This document shows positions 16,611-24,279 of a stretch of 64,000 nt of DNA, piece by piece. The first letter of the stretch is position 1. Each line of letters opens with the position of its first letter. Below the pieces are notes generated by a model. The model searched no databases, was not told where the DNA came from, and worked only from the letters and a program-made list of their open reading frames with translations. The position numbers were made by a program, and so were the translations under genes. The stretch is from Halomarina rubra (GTDB taxonomy: Archaea; Halobacteriota; Halobacteria; Halobacteriales; Haloarculaceae), in contig NZ_JALXFV010000002.1 of assembly GCF_023699475.1 (NCBI RefSeq), positions 248,001 to 312,000 of the forward strand, read 5' to 3'.

Positions 16611-17294
16611 ATGGGCGTCCCTCTCGATTCGCGCGAAGCACAGGCCGAAGAAGTCGTCGAGCGACTTCAGGAGGAGTACCCGGACTCGACCATCTCGCTG
16701 CGCTACTCGACCCGACTGGAACTGCTCGTCGCGGTCGTGCTCTCCGCACAGTGCACCGACGAGCGGGTCAACCAGGTCACCGCCGACCTGTTCGAGACCT
16801 ACCGGACGCCGGCGGACTACGCGAACGCGACCGAGGAGGAACTCGCCGACGCCATCTACGGCATCACGTTCCACAACAACAAGGGCGGCTACCTCCAGGG
16901 CATCGGCGAGAAGATCGTCGAGGAGCACGACGGCGAGGTGCCCGACACGATGAGCGCGCTCACCGACCTCCCCGGCGTCGGTCGGAAGACCGCCAACGTC
17001 GTCCTCCAGCACGGCCACGACGTCGTCGAGGGTATCGTCGTCGACACGCACGTCCAGCGCCTCTCGCGGCGACTCGGGCTGACCGAGGAGGAACGCCCCG
17101 AGGCCATCGAGCGGGACCTGCTCCCGCTGGTTCCGGAGGCCCACTGGCAGGAGTTCACCCACCTGCTCATCGACCACGGACGGGCGGTGTGTGACGCTCG
17201 CAACCCCGACTGCTCGGCGTGTGTCCTCGAGGACGTCTGTCCCTCCTCGAAACTGGACTCGGACGTCGACCTCGCCAGCGGCGAGGCGTGGTGA
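16611..17294 (+). CDS. nth: Endonuclease III (DNA glycosylase/AP lyase)
   Basis: A 227-aa HhH-GPD enzyme that removes oxidised pyrimidines and cleaves the abasic site in base-excision repair. The helix-hairpin-helix is LPGVGRKTANVV, with the Schiff-base Lys126 in it. The catalytic Asp145 is in VVDTHVQRLSRR. The C-terminal 4Fe-4S cluster is intact: Cys194-x6-Cys201-x2-Cys204-x5-Cys210. Length matches the family. It is divergent from the acetyltransferase and convergent with the membrane protein at 17339. Confidence 0.96.
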   Translation: MGVPLDSREAQAEEVVERLQEEYPDSTISLRYSTRLELLVAVVLSAQCTDERVNQVTADLFETYRTPADYANATEEELADAIYGITFHNNKGGYLQGIGEKIVEEHDGEVPDTMSALTDLPGVGRKTANVVLQHGHDVVEGIVVDTHVQRLSRRLGLTEEERPEAIERDLLPLVPEAHWQEFTHLLIDHGRAVCDARNPDCSACVLEDVCPSSKLDSDVDLASGEAW

Positions 17295-17338
17295 GCGGCC
17301 GGGCGTCACCGACGTCGCGACGGCGGGGGACGACCCGG

Positions 17339-17836
17339 TCAGCCGACGATGTTGTACCGGACGAAGTAGCGAGCGATGCCGACGACGTACGCGAGTATCC
17401 AGAAGACGAGGTAGCCGAACACGCCGATACGGAGGCGGCGTCGCCAGAAGCGCATGTTCTCGTCACCGATCTCGTCGAGCAGGACGTCCTCGTCGTAGTC
17501 GTGGTACAGGTCGTGTTCCCACTTCGCGCGGAAGATGCGGACGATGCCTGTCGCGCCGAACGCGAGCATCGCGTACGCCTGCAACCCGAGGAACGCGTGG
17601 ACCATCGCGAGGCCGTCACCGAACTGCTCGAACAGTCGCGGGAGCATCCAGACGACCAGCGGGACCGTCGTCAGCGCCAGCGCCGGGAAGATGAACGAGA
17701 GGTGGTGGGTGAGCACCCCCCACGTCACGGCCTCGGCGTCGATCATGATCCACGCGCCGTAACACAGGAGGGGGAAGCTGAGCGAGACGGAGACGGCGAC
17801 CAGCGTCGCGATCTGGGTCTCGCTGAAACCGAACAT
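17339..17836 (-). CDS. Four-helix membrane protein next to the cytochrome b cluster
   Basis: The start is ATG 17836, MFGFSETQIATLVAVSVSL (165 aa). About four membrane helices are seen. The first loop carries a His-His pair (GVLTHHLSFIFPA), helix 3 carries HAFLGLQAYAML, and an acidic loop (WEHDLYHDYDEDVLLDEIGDE) precedes the last helix. It is divergently transcribed from the bc-type cluster, 151 bp from 17988. This is a common companion of that cluster in haloarchaea (DUF73xx-type families, from memory). Its histidines could bind heme or quinone, but no motif proves it. Confidence 0.75.
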   Translation of the reverse strand: MFGFSETQIATLVAVSVSLSFPLLCYGAWIMIDAEAVTWGVLTHHLSFIFPALALTTVPLVVWMLPRLFEQFGDGLAMVHAFLGLQAYAMLAFGATGIVRIFRAKWEHDLYHDYDEDVLLDEIGDENMRFWRRRLRIGVFGYLVFWILAYVVGIARYFVRYNIVG

Positions 17837-17958
17837 ACTCGATATTCGACCGGCGGTCGCATCAGCGTGCCGGATTCGGCGCCCGCCGGTCGCCCCGCCG
17901 TCCCCCACTGTCGGTCTTCTCCGGCCCCAGAAACCGACAGCGGGCGTCGTCGCAACGT

Positions 17959-17965
17959 CTTTAGG
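17959..17965 (+). promoter_or_regulatory. TATA box upstream of 17988
   Basis: CTTTAGG 23-29 nt before the ATG at 17988, the standard spacing for a leaderless haloarchaeal transcript. Confidence 0.45.
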
Positions 17966-17987
17966 CCGCCCGACCCTACCCGCGGGT

Positions 17988-18848
17988 ATGGCTGAAGGGC
18001 CGTCCACCGCCCGCTCCGACGACGCCGAGAGCGCCGCGGGCGGCGGGGACGAGACTGCCGACGGGCGCGAGGGCGCTCCCGTGGACACGCCCGACTCCAC
18101 CGACGACCGCTCGCTCGAAGAGCTTCGAGCCCAGGTCGAGGAGAAGTACGACTTCGACAACTTCGGCCCCAGCGACATGGCGGAGATGACCGCCGAGGAG
18201 TGGGACGCCGTCTTCGACCCCGACTCCTGGATCACGGGGCCGGAACTGCTCGACCGCCTCGAAGCCGACCTGAAACGTCGGGTCGTCGACCGCGACGTGT
18301 TCGCCCGCATCGAGCGGTTCGAGGAGCCGGGTCGACTGGTCGCGTACGACGACGAAGGGTACGCCGTCGTCTACGAGGACGGGTCGGTCGAAGGGACGGG
18401 CCGCGTGCTCCGGGACGTCGAACCGTCGGTGGCGCTCGCGTCGATGGAGGAGTACGAGGTGCCCGAGATGCCCGACGGCGAGACTCTCCCGCGACCGATG
18501 GACGTGCCCGACGGCGGCGGCGACCTCGGCCACCAGGTGTTGCAGGTGGTCGCGGGCATCCAACTGCTGATGGGCGTCGGTCTCGTCCTCTCGCCGCTGG
18601 TCGTCGACCTCGGCCAGTCGTGGATCGTCTCGGTCGTCGCGGGTCTCGGGTTCGTCGTCATCGGCCTCCTGCTGTTCGTGGTCGTCGCCAACGCCCGACT
18701 CTCCGATAGGTTCCGGGCCGAGGAGTACCGCAACCGCCTGCGGGCGGTGGGACTCGACTCCGACGAGCGGCCGGCGTTCCTCGACGAGTTGGAGGGCGAC
18801 GGTCGGCTTCCGAGCGGCGAAGACGAAACCTCCGAGGACGCCGCCTGA
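17988..18848 (+). CDS. Two-helix acidic membrane protein of the bc-type cluster
   Basis: 286 aa. A disordered acidic Ser/Gly-rich N-terminus (~1-40) leads into a soluble domain with SLEELRAQVEEKYDFDNFGP and PDSWITGPELLDRLEADLK. Two adjacent membrane helices follow (~185-235: GIQLLMGVGLVLSPL, VVAGLGFVVIGLLLFVV), then a charged C-terminus. It contains no metal-binding motif. Its place just upstream of halocyanin, Rieske and cytochrome b suggests an assembly or docking subunit. It is separated from halocyanin by a 67-bp promoter region, so it is transcribed separately or with read-through. Confidence 0.78.
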   Translation: MAEGPSTARSDDAESAAGGGDETADGREGAPVDTPDSTDDRSLEELRAQVEEKYDFDNFGPSDMAEMTAEEWDAVFDPDSWITGPELLDRLEADLKRRVVDRDVFARIERFEEPGRLVAYDDEGYAVVYEDGSVEGTGRVLRDVEPSVALASMEEYEVPEMPDGETLPRPMDVPDGGGDLGHQVLQVVAGIQLLMGVGLVLSPLVVDLGQSWIVSVVAGLGFVVIGLLLFVVVANARLSDRFRAEEYRNRLRAVGLDSDERPAFLDELEGDGRLPSGEDETSEDAA

Positions 18849-18869
18849 GGCCGGTAGCGACCCTGTAAA

Positions 18870-18896
18870 CGTGTTCGGTGGGTTTATACGAACACG
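18870..18896 (+). promoter_or_regulatory. Palindrome bracketing the TATA box of the halocyanin/bc operon
   Basis: CGTGTTCG (18870-18877) and its exact reverse complement CGAACACG (18889-18896) flank 11 nt that contain the TATA element TTTATA (18883-18888). The TATA box is 28-33 nt before the ATG at 18916. A dimeric regulator bound here would cover the TATA box, so repression is the simplest guess. The sequence is seen directly; the regulator is inferred. Confidence 0.6.
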
Positions 18897-18915
18897 GTCC
18901 CGAGTTTGCGTGTGC

Positions 18916-19626
18916 ATGAATAGACGGGAATTTCTCCTGGCGGCCGGCGGTGTGACCGGCTTCGCCGCCGCCACCGGAACCACCCTCGCACAAGAGGGTA
19001 ACCAGAGCGGGAACGCCAGTGGGAACACCAGTGGCGGGAACGCGAGTTCCGGAAGCGGTAACGAGTCCGGTGGCGGCGGCGGTGGCGGGGGTGGCCCCGT
19101 CGACTACGGCATCTCCGGTGCCAACGGCTACGACGGTCCCGAGAGCGGGACGGACGCGACCGGGGAGTCGGAGGTCGCCATCCAGGTGGGTGTGGGGCCG
19201 AACGAGTACTCGTTCGACCCGGTAGCGGTCCACGTCGACCCCGGCACGACCATCGTCTGGGAGTGGCAGTCGTCGGGCCACAACGTCCACGCGACCAGTG
19301 GTGCGGAGTTCGAGAGTCCGCTGCAGGGCAGCGGCACCTTCGAGTGGACGGTGCCCGACGACGTCTCGGGCATCGTCGAGTACCAGTGTGACCCCCACGC
19401 CGGTAGCGGGATGCTCGGCGCGCTCGCCGTCGGTTCCGACGTGCCGCGCGCACCGGTCGGCGGTGCGGCCGCCGCCGAGGCGGACCCGAACCCCGAGCAC
19501 ATGGGCGTGCCCATCCAGGCGCACTGGGTCGGCATCGCGACGGTGCTCATGATCGTCTCGTCGCTCATCTTCACCTTCTTCCTCCTGAAGTACGGCGAGA
19601 GCGCCAACACCAAGGGTGGTACCTAA
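18916..19626 (+). CDS. Halocyanin-type blue copper protein, membrane-anchored (copy 1)
   Basis: The ATG at 18916 fits the TATA box; 236 aa. A twin-arginine signal (NRREFLLAAGG) is followed by a Gly/Ser/Asn-rich linker, then a plastocyanin fold. Copper ligands are His122 (SSGHNVHATSG), Cys158, His161 and Met166 in YQCDPHAGSGM, the Cys-x2-His-x4-Met spacing of type-1 copper. A C-terminal helix (~208-230) anchors it, with the copper domain outside. Leading the Rieske/cytochrome b operon, it is the likely electron acceptor in place of a c-type cytochrome. Its stop overlaps the next ATG by one base. A 307-bp core is nearly identical to 52427-52733. Confidence 0.92.
   Translation: MNRREFLLAAGGVTGFAAATGTTLAQEGNQSGNASGNTSGGNASSGSGNESGGGGGGGGGPVDYGISGANGYDGPESGTDATGESEVAIQVGVGPNEYSFDPVAVHVDPGTTIVWEWQSSGHNVHATSGAEFESPLQGSGTFEWTVPDDVSGIVEYQCDPHAGSGMLGALAVGSDVPRAPVGGAAAAEADPNPEHMGVPIQAHWVGIATVLMIVSSLIFTFFLLKYGESANTKGGT
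19142..19448 (+). repeat. 307-bp tract shared with the second halocyanin gene
   Basis: Aligned by eye with the reverse complement of 52427-52733, this tract has seven mismatches, six of them synonymous. Sequence on both sides diverges sharply. It covers the copper-binding core from the SGTDATGES segment to SDVPR. Confidence 0.85.
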
Positions 19627-20012
19627 TGAGTTCAGGCAACAACAGCTACGGTGACATCCACCGCTACGAACCGCCACGAGAGTCGACCGCCGCAGCCATC
19701 GCCATCGTCCTGCTGACGCTCATCGAAGTCGCCTTCGTCGGGATGTTCAGCTACGGGCTGGCGACCGGGTGGGGCTTCGACGAGTTCGGGAACATGTTCC
19801 TCGGCGCGCTGCTCGCGGTCATCTTCGTCGACCTCGCGTTCATCCTCCTGCTCTACCGCAAGGAGTTCCTCCCGGACGTGATGATCGTCAAGAAGCGTCG
19901 ACGCAAGTGGGAGGACCTCTACATCAAGGAGTCCGACATGGAGGGCACCCAGTTCGGCGGTAACGCGTGGGAGAACGTGAAGCGCGCAGTCTACCCCTAC
20001 TACAAGAAATAA
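19626..20012 (+). CDS. Two-helix subunit of the bc-type cluster, 128 aa
   Basis: The ATG shares its first base with the halocyanin stop (TAATG). Two helices (AAAIAIVLLTLIEVAFVGMF and MFLGALLAVIFVDLAFILLL) are followed by a basic then mixed tail (RKEFLPDVMIVKKRRRKWED ... AVYPYYKK). The position between halocyanin and Rieske is the one occupied by a small conserved haloarchaeal family (DUF7318-like, from memory). It is likely a structural subunit of the complex; the basic tail faces the cytoplasm. It has no cofactor motif. Confidence 0.8.
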   Translation: MSSGNNSYGDIHRYEPPRESTAAAIAIVLLTLIEVAFVGMFSYGLATGWGFDEFGNMFLGALLAVIFVDLAFILLLYRKEFLPDVMIVKKRRRKWEDLYIKESDMEGTQFGGNAWENVKRAVYPYYKK

Positions 20013-20014
20013 CG

Positions 20015-20857
20015 ATGACAGACGACGACAAGTATCCGAGTCAGACCGGACGCCGACGCTTCGTCAAGGGCGTCGTCGGGGCGGGTGCACTCGCCGGTGT
20101 CGCGACGGGGGCGGCGGCCGCCGTCGGCACGGCGACGAACCGCTCCGGGTCCGGTGGTGGTATCACGACGTTCAAAGGCATCGAGAACACCGACGGCCCC
20201 GCCCCGCGCGGGATGCCCATCGTCCCGATCGAGATCGCCAGCGACGGCACCATCTCGGGCGTCTGGCCCGAGGTCCAGGAGGTCGACCAGGGTGGCCAGA
20301 CCATCCAGGTCGCTCGACAGGACATCGGCGGCGTCACCTACAGCACCGAGTGGTTCCAGTACTGTGGCGTCCAGACGTACGAGGGCATCAAGCCCGACGC
20401 CGACCAGGAGAACGTCCTGAAGTCGGCACCCTCACCCCCGCCGGCCTACGAGTGGCAGACCGAGGTGTACTCCGAGGGCGACGCGCTCAACGTCAACGAC
20501 TTCGAGGACTACGAGACCTACGGCAACGGTATCGGTCGGAGCGGTCTCGGCAAGCCAGCGATGGCGACGTGGCGCTCCGACGGGGCGGAGAACACCATCC
20601 CCGTCCAGGTCCTCCGCTCGCCGCGCGTCGAGGAACTGGCGGCCAACGACCCGTTCATGGAGGCGGCGACCTCCCAGGGTGTGATGGCGTGGCTCGACAA
20701 GTGTACCCACTTCTGCTGTGTGCCGGCGTTCAAGGGCTACGAGGGCTCGCAGACGTTCGGTGCCGGCGACGCGGTGTACTGCCAGTGTCACCAGTCCATC
20801 TACGACCCGTTCAGTATCGTCGAGAAGCAGTTCGTGGCGCTGCCACGTCCGGAATAA
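20015..20857 (+). CDS. petA: Rieske 2Fe-2S subunit, Tat-exported
   Basis: ATG 20015 is two bases after the previous stop; 280 aa. The Tat motif GRRRFVKGVVGAGALAG forms an uncleaved anchor or signal. The cluster ligands are Cys230/His232 (CTHFCC) and Cys256/His259 (CQCHQS). Cys235 and Cys258 would form the usual disulfide. The Gly normally before the second Cys is Cys234, an extra cysteine. Between the anchor and the first ligand is an unusually long ~180-residue region, and only ~20 residues separate the two ligand boxes. It transfers electrons from quinol to the copper protein. Confidence 0.93.
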   Translation: MTDDDKYPSQTGRRRFVKGVVGAGALAGVATGAAAAVGTATNRSGSGGGITTFKGIENTDGPAPRGMPIVPIEIASDGTISGVWPEVQEVDQGGQTIQVARQDIGGVTYSTEWFQYCGVQTYEGIKPDADQENVLKSAPSPPPAYEWQTEVYSEGDALNVNDFEDYETYGNGIGRSGLGKPAMATWRSDGAENTIPVQVLRSPRVEELAANDPFMEAATSQGVMAWLDKCTHFCCVPAFKGYEGSQTFGAGDAVYCQCHQSIYDPFSIVEKQFVALPRPE

Positions 20858-20886
20858 CCAAACCACACCCACCCTAGTACTACACA

Positions 20887-21696
20887 ATGAGTCTGGAACG
20901 CAAAGACGACCACGACCACGGCGGCTGGATGAAGAGCCGCGAGCTCTCGCCGGTCGAGCGGGGGTACCTGACGGTGCTCATCTGGCTCGACAAGCGCCTC
21001 CGCCTCGTCGACTACCTGGAGATTCTGGAGGACCTCTACTACAAGGCGAACCTCCAGATGCCCAAGAGTCACACCGAACAGTACAACCTCGACAACAAGT
21101 TCTGGTACTGGTACCCCCTGTACGCACTCGGGTCGTTCAGTACCATCGCGTACGTCGTCGCGGCGATATCGGGGGCCTTACTGGGCTTCTACTACTCGCC
21201 GTCGACGGCCGCCGCCGGCGCGGAGGGCAGCGCCACCGTCGCGTACGCCTCCATCGACTTCATCATGACGGAGCTGAACTTCGGGTTCCTGCTCCGGAGT
21301 CTCCACCGGTGGTCCGCACAGGTGATGGTCGCGGCGGTGTTCCTGCACATGCTGCGGGTGTACTTCACCGGCGCGTACAAGGAGCCGCGTGAGCTGAACT
21401 GGATCCTCGGCATCGTCCTCATCAGCCTGACGATGGTGTTCGGGTACTCCGGCTACATCCTGACGTGGGACCAGCTGGCGTTCTGGGCCGGCCAGATCGG
21501 CGTCGAGATGAGCCTCTCCATCCCGCTGGCCGGCGAGTGGGTCGCCCAGCTGCTGTTCGGCGGGTTCTCGCTCAGCCAGTCCACGCTGCAGCGGTTCTAC
21601 ATCCTGCACGTGTTCTTCCTGCCGTTCATCACGACGACGCTCATCGCCATCCACATCGGCATCGTCTGGATGCAGGGCATCGCCGAACCCCACTGA
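20887..21696 (+). CDS. petB: Cytochrome b, N-terminal (heme-binding) subunit
   Basis: 269 aa corresponding to cytochrome b6 of split-type complexes. Two bis-histidine heme sites are visible: His140/His154 in SLHRWSAQVMVAAVFLHMLR and His241/His256 in FYILHVFFLPF ... LIAIHIG. The Qo-region segment GYSGYILTWDQLAFW (~186-200) is conserved. About 70 soluble residues precede helix 1, a haloarchaeal extension. It lies in the operon after the Rieske gene; the C-terminal half is a separate gene at 21895 after a 198-bp gap. It oxidises menaquinol and pumps protons as part of the bc-type complex. Confidence 0.95.
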   Translation: MSLERKDDHDHGGWMKSRELSPVERGYLTVLIWLDKRLRLVDYLEILEDLYYKANLQMPKSHTEQYNLDNKFWYWYPLYALGSFSTIAYVVAAISGALLGFYYSPSTAAAGAEGSATVAYASIDFIMTELNFGFLLRSLHRWSAQVMVAAVFLHMLRVYFTGAYKEPRELNWILGIVLISLTMVFGYSGYILTWDQLAFWAGQIGVEMSLSIPLAGEWVAQLLFGGFSLSQSTLQRFYILHVFFLPFITTTLIAIHIGIVWMQGIAEPH

Positions 21697-21894
21697 TTCG
21701 GTCGCCCGGTCGTCCGATTTCGGACTCACCTTCTCGCGACGTCTCTCCGCCCCACCCGAACATCGACGGTGTTCTTCACCTCTTTCGACCTCGACAGACC
21801 CACGAAAACCGCCCGTGGCCGGGCGTTTCGTCGGGAACCGGCGAGCCGCCTAACACAACCTTGATACTCGGCCGGTCGCTAGCATAGCGTAGTA

Positions 21895-22659
21895 ATGGCG
21901 CCGAGTGACGAGACGGACGAGGAAGTCCGGGCGGACGGGACCGGTATCGTCCCCCCGGACGACGAGACCCCGACGTGGGGCGAGCGGAAGGCTCGCTCAC
22001 AGGGGTTGTCTCGTCTGACCTACGAGTACTTCGAACGCTCCCGTCGAGAGGACCAGGACCTCCGGATGGAGTCGAGCTACGTCGAGCGTGACGTGCTCGG
22101 CTTCCCGACGTGGCCCCACGAGATGATCCGGAATCTCGCCATCACCTCGTTCTTCGTCGGGATGATGATCTTCCTCGCGGCGACGCTACCACCGCACATC
22201 GGTGCCCCCGCGAACCCGAGTCAGACCCCCGCGGTCATCCTGCCCGACTGGTATCTCTACTGGTCGTTCGGGCTGCTCAAGCTCGGCCCGCTCAACCCCG
22301 ACCTCGCCATCCTCGGCGGGCAGAAGCTGATGGCCGACCGGACGTACGGCGTGCTGGCGAACCTCGTCGTCGTCGGCTTCATCGCCATCGTGCCGTTCCT
22401 CAACAAGGGAAGCGCCCGTCGACCCGTCGAGCAGCCGTTCTGGGCGGCCGTCGGTGTGTTCGGGGTCGTCTTCTCCATCACCATCGCGGCGCTGTCGGTG
22501 AAGAACCTCGTCCCGATGGACCCTCACCTGCTGTTCGACCTGACGTTCCTGCTCCCGCCGGTCGCGGGCTTCATCGCCTACGCCGTCCTGCGGACGATGC
22601 GCGAGGGGTACATGTTCGAACTCAACCGGCGGTACTACCGGCTCCGTCCGCCGAAGTGA
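21895..22659 (+). CDS. petD: Cytochrome b, C-terminal (subunit IV-like) subunit
   Basis: 254 aa. A soluble acidic N-terminus (~1-75) precedes three or more helices. The Qo motif is PDWY at residues 117-120 (ILPDWYLYWSFGLLKLGP), a variant of the PEWY of bc1/b6f complexes. LPPHIGAPANPSQTP just before it is the typical lead-in. The PDWY variant is known from organisms with low-potential quinones, which fits menaquinone in haloarchaea. The 198-bp gap after petB is longer than other spacings in the block and may hold a promoter or processing site. Confidence 0.93.
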   Translation: MAPSDETDEEVRADGTGIVPPDDETPTWGERKARSQGLSRLTYEYFERSRREDQDLRMESSYVERDVLGFPTWPHEMIRNLAITSFFVGMMIFLAATLPPHIGAPANPSQTPAVILPDWYLYWSFGLLKLGPLNPDLAILGGQKLMADRTYGVLANLVVVGFIAIVPFLNKGSARRPVEQPFWAAVGVFGVVFSITIAALSVKNLVPMDPHLLFDLTFLLPPVAGFIAYAVLRTMREGYMFELNRRYYRLRPPK

Positions 22660-22685
22660 AGTAACCGCGACCCCTCGATTCTTCT

Positions 22686-23177
22686 ATGGCCTCCGACACC
22701 GACCAGCCACGCCGCGACACGGATGGGGACGTCGTCGTCCCCGTCTCCCTCTACAAGGTCGTCACGGTGTTCTCGACGCTCATCGCCGTGGCGCTCGTCG
22801 TCCTCGGCTTCCTGTTCCTCGACGCGGCGACCGGGTCGGTGCGACAGGTCGCCCTCCTAGGTTGGTTCGTCGGTCTCGCGCTCATCGTCGGTGGCTACCT
22901 CGGCTACCTGACGCTGCGCTCGAACGCCCGGACGCTCGAACGACTGCTCGTCGGCGCGGTGCTGGTCGTCGTCGTCGGTATCGGTGTCCCGGGCGTGCCG
23001 GGCGTCCCGGAACTCGTCCGTGGGGCGCTGGACGCGGCGGCGCTCAGCGAGAGCCAGTATCAGGTGCTGTTCGGCGTCAGCGGCCTGGCGCTCATCGCCG
23101 GCGGCGCGGGCGTCTACATCCTCGGCACGCGCTTTCGCACCGAGGGAATGGGAAACCCTAAAGACGACGCTGACTAA
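22686..23177 (+). CDS. Four-helix membrane protein of the bc-type cluster
   Basis: 163 aa. Helices are VVTVFSTLIAVALVVLGFLF, LGWFVGLALIVGGYLGYLTL, LLVGAVLVVVVGIGVPGVPG and LFGVSGLALIAGGAGVYILG. The acidic N-terminal ~18 residues are cytoplasmic. It contains no histidine or cysteine motif, so a cofactor role is unlikely. It starts 26 bp after petD, in the same direction, and ten bases before the next small gene. An assembly or stabilising role in the complex is inferred from position. Confidence 0.75.
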   Translation: MASDTDQPRRDTDGDVVVPVSLYKVVTVFSTLIAVALVVLGFLFLDAATGSVRQVALLGWFVGLALIVGGYLGYLTLRSNARTLERLLVGAVLVVVVGIGVPGVPGVPELVRGALDAAALSESQYQVLFGVSGLALIAGGAGVYILGTRFRTEGMGNPKDDAD

Positions 23178-23186
23178 GTTCCGACA

Positions 23187-23432
23187 ATGGCTGACGAGTT
23201 CATGAAGGGGTTCGCGTTGCTCATGGTCTGCGGACTCCTCTGGATGGTGCTGGCCGGGTGGTACAACACGGCCGGCTTCGAGGAGGCACAGCTGTTCGCC
23301 GAAACGTCGGGTGCCGGGACCGTCTACGACCAGATCGGCTACGCGCTCCGCGAGGGGTTCTTCTACGCGGCCATCCTCGGCCCGCTCACGTTCTGGGTTC
23401 TCATCCCCATCAGTCGCCGGATGCGCGCCTGA
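23187..23432 (+). CDS. 81-aa two-helix membrane protein, last gene of the bc-type block
   Basis: MADEFMKGFALLMVCGLLWM forms helix 1; an extracytoplasmic loop GWYNTAGFEEAQLFAETSGA follows; helix 2 is FFYAAILGPLTFWVLIPISR. The size and two-helix hairpin with an aromatic loop fit conserved small haloarchaeal proteins linked to this cluster (DUF7314-like, from memory). It ends the co-directional run begun at 18916. Function is unknown beyond association. Confidence 0.75.
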   Translation: MADEFMKGFALLMVCGLLWMVLAGWYNTAGFEEAQLFAETSGAGTVYDQIGYALREGFFYAAILGPLTFWVLIPISRRMRA

Positions 23433-23501
23433 ACCGGCCCGCAGCTCTCTCTCTGTCGCCTCGTCTCCGAACACGGTCTCGTTTCGACCGCGATTCGTCG
23501 C

Positions 23502-24161
23502 TCAGGTCGCTCCGTCCTCGTCGAGTGCGAACGACCCGTAGGGAATCTCGCCCGCACGTTCGAACGTGAGCAGTTGGACTCCCGTGCTCGACGTCTCGGC
23601 GCTCGTCAGGTCGAACGCGGCGGGGACGGTGCCCGCTCCGAACAGTCGCTTTCCCTCGCCGAGTACGAGTGGGAACACCCAGAGCCACAACTCGTCGACT
23701 AGGTCGTGTGCGAGCAGCGTCTGCAACAGGTCGTGACTCCCCTGGACGAGGATGGTGTCGCCCCGCTCCGTCTTGAGGTCGGTGACGGCCGTCGCGACGT
23801 CGCCCGACAGGAGTCGGCTGTTGTCCCAGGAGACGGTGTCGAGCGTCCGCGAGGCGACGTACTTGGGCATCCGGTTCAGTTTCGCCGCGACGGGGTCGTC
23901 CCGGCTGTCGACGCTCGGCCAGTGGCCGGCGAAGATGTCGTAGGTTCGTCGCCCGAGGAGGAGGGCGTTGGCCGTGGCGAACTGCTCGTCCATACGCTCG
24001 CCCATCGTCTCGTCCCAGTAGTCGACCGACCACCCGCCGTGTTCGAACCCGCCCGCGCGGTCCTCGTCGGGACCACCCGGAGCCTGCATCACGCCGTCGA
24101 GCGTGAGGAAGGCACCGACGACGAGTCTGCCGGACGTGTCGGTCGTCTGTGCGTCGTCCAT
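23502..24161 (-). CDS. Dihydrofolate-reductase-like (RibD C-terminal) protein
   Basis: 219 aa, ATG at 24161. The RibD_C fold signatures are LVVGAFLTLDGVMQAPGGPD at the N-terminus, ANALLLGRRTYDIFAGHWP (NADPH-binding loop), KYVASRTLDTVSWDNSRLL and ILVQGSHDLLQTLLAHDLVD, with LWVFPLVLGEGKRLF near the end. Family members are stand-alone NADPH-dependent reductases; the Gly-Ser of the QGS loop matches. It is not the folate DHFR itself. It is a single gene, convergent with the bc-type block. The substrate is unknown. Confidence 0.87.
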   Translation of the reverse strand: MDDAQTTDTSGRLVVGAFLTLDGVMQAPGGPDEDRAGGFEHGGWSVDYWDETMGERMDEQFATANALLLGRRTYDIFAGHWPSVDSRDDPVAAKLNRMPKYVASRTLDTVSWDNSRLLSGDVATAVTDLKTERGDTILVQGSHDLLQTLLAHDLVDELWLWVFPLVLGEGKRLFGAGTVPAAFDLTSAETSSTGVQLLTFERAGEIPYGSFALDEDGAT

Positions 24162-24279
24162 GGCTCATCCTGTCCGCCCCGAGAGATAGCTGTATCCGTC
24201 GTGTCAGTTCTGGACCACACTGGGCCTCCGTTCGGGCGATGCGTCGGGACACGGCGCACGAGGACGCACGGGACTGCGA

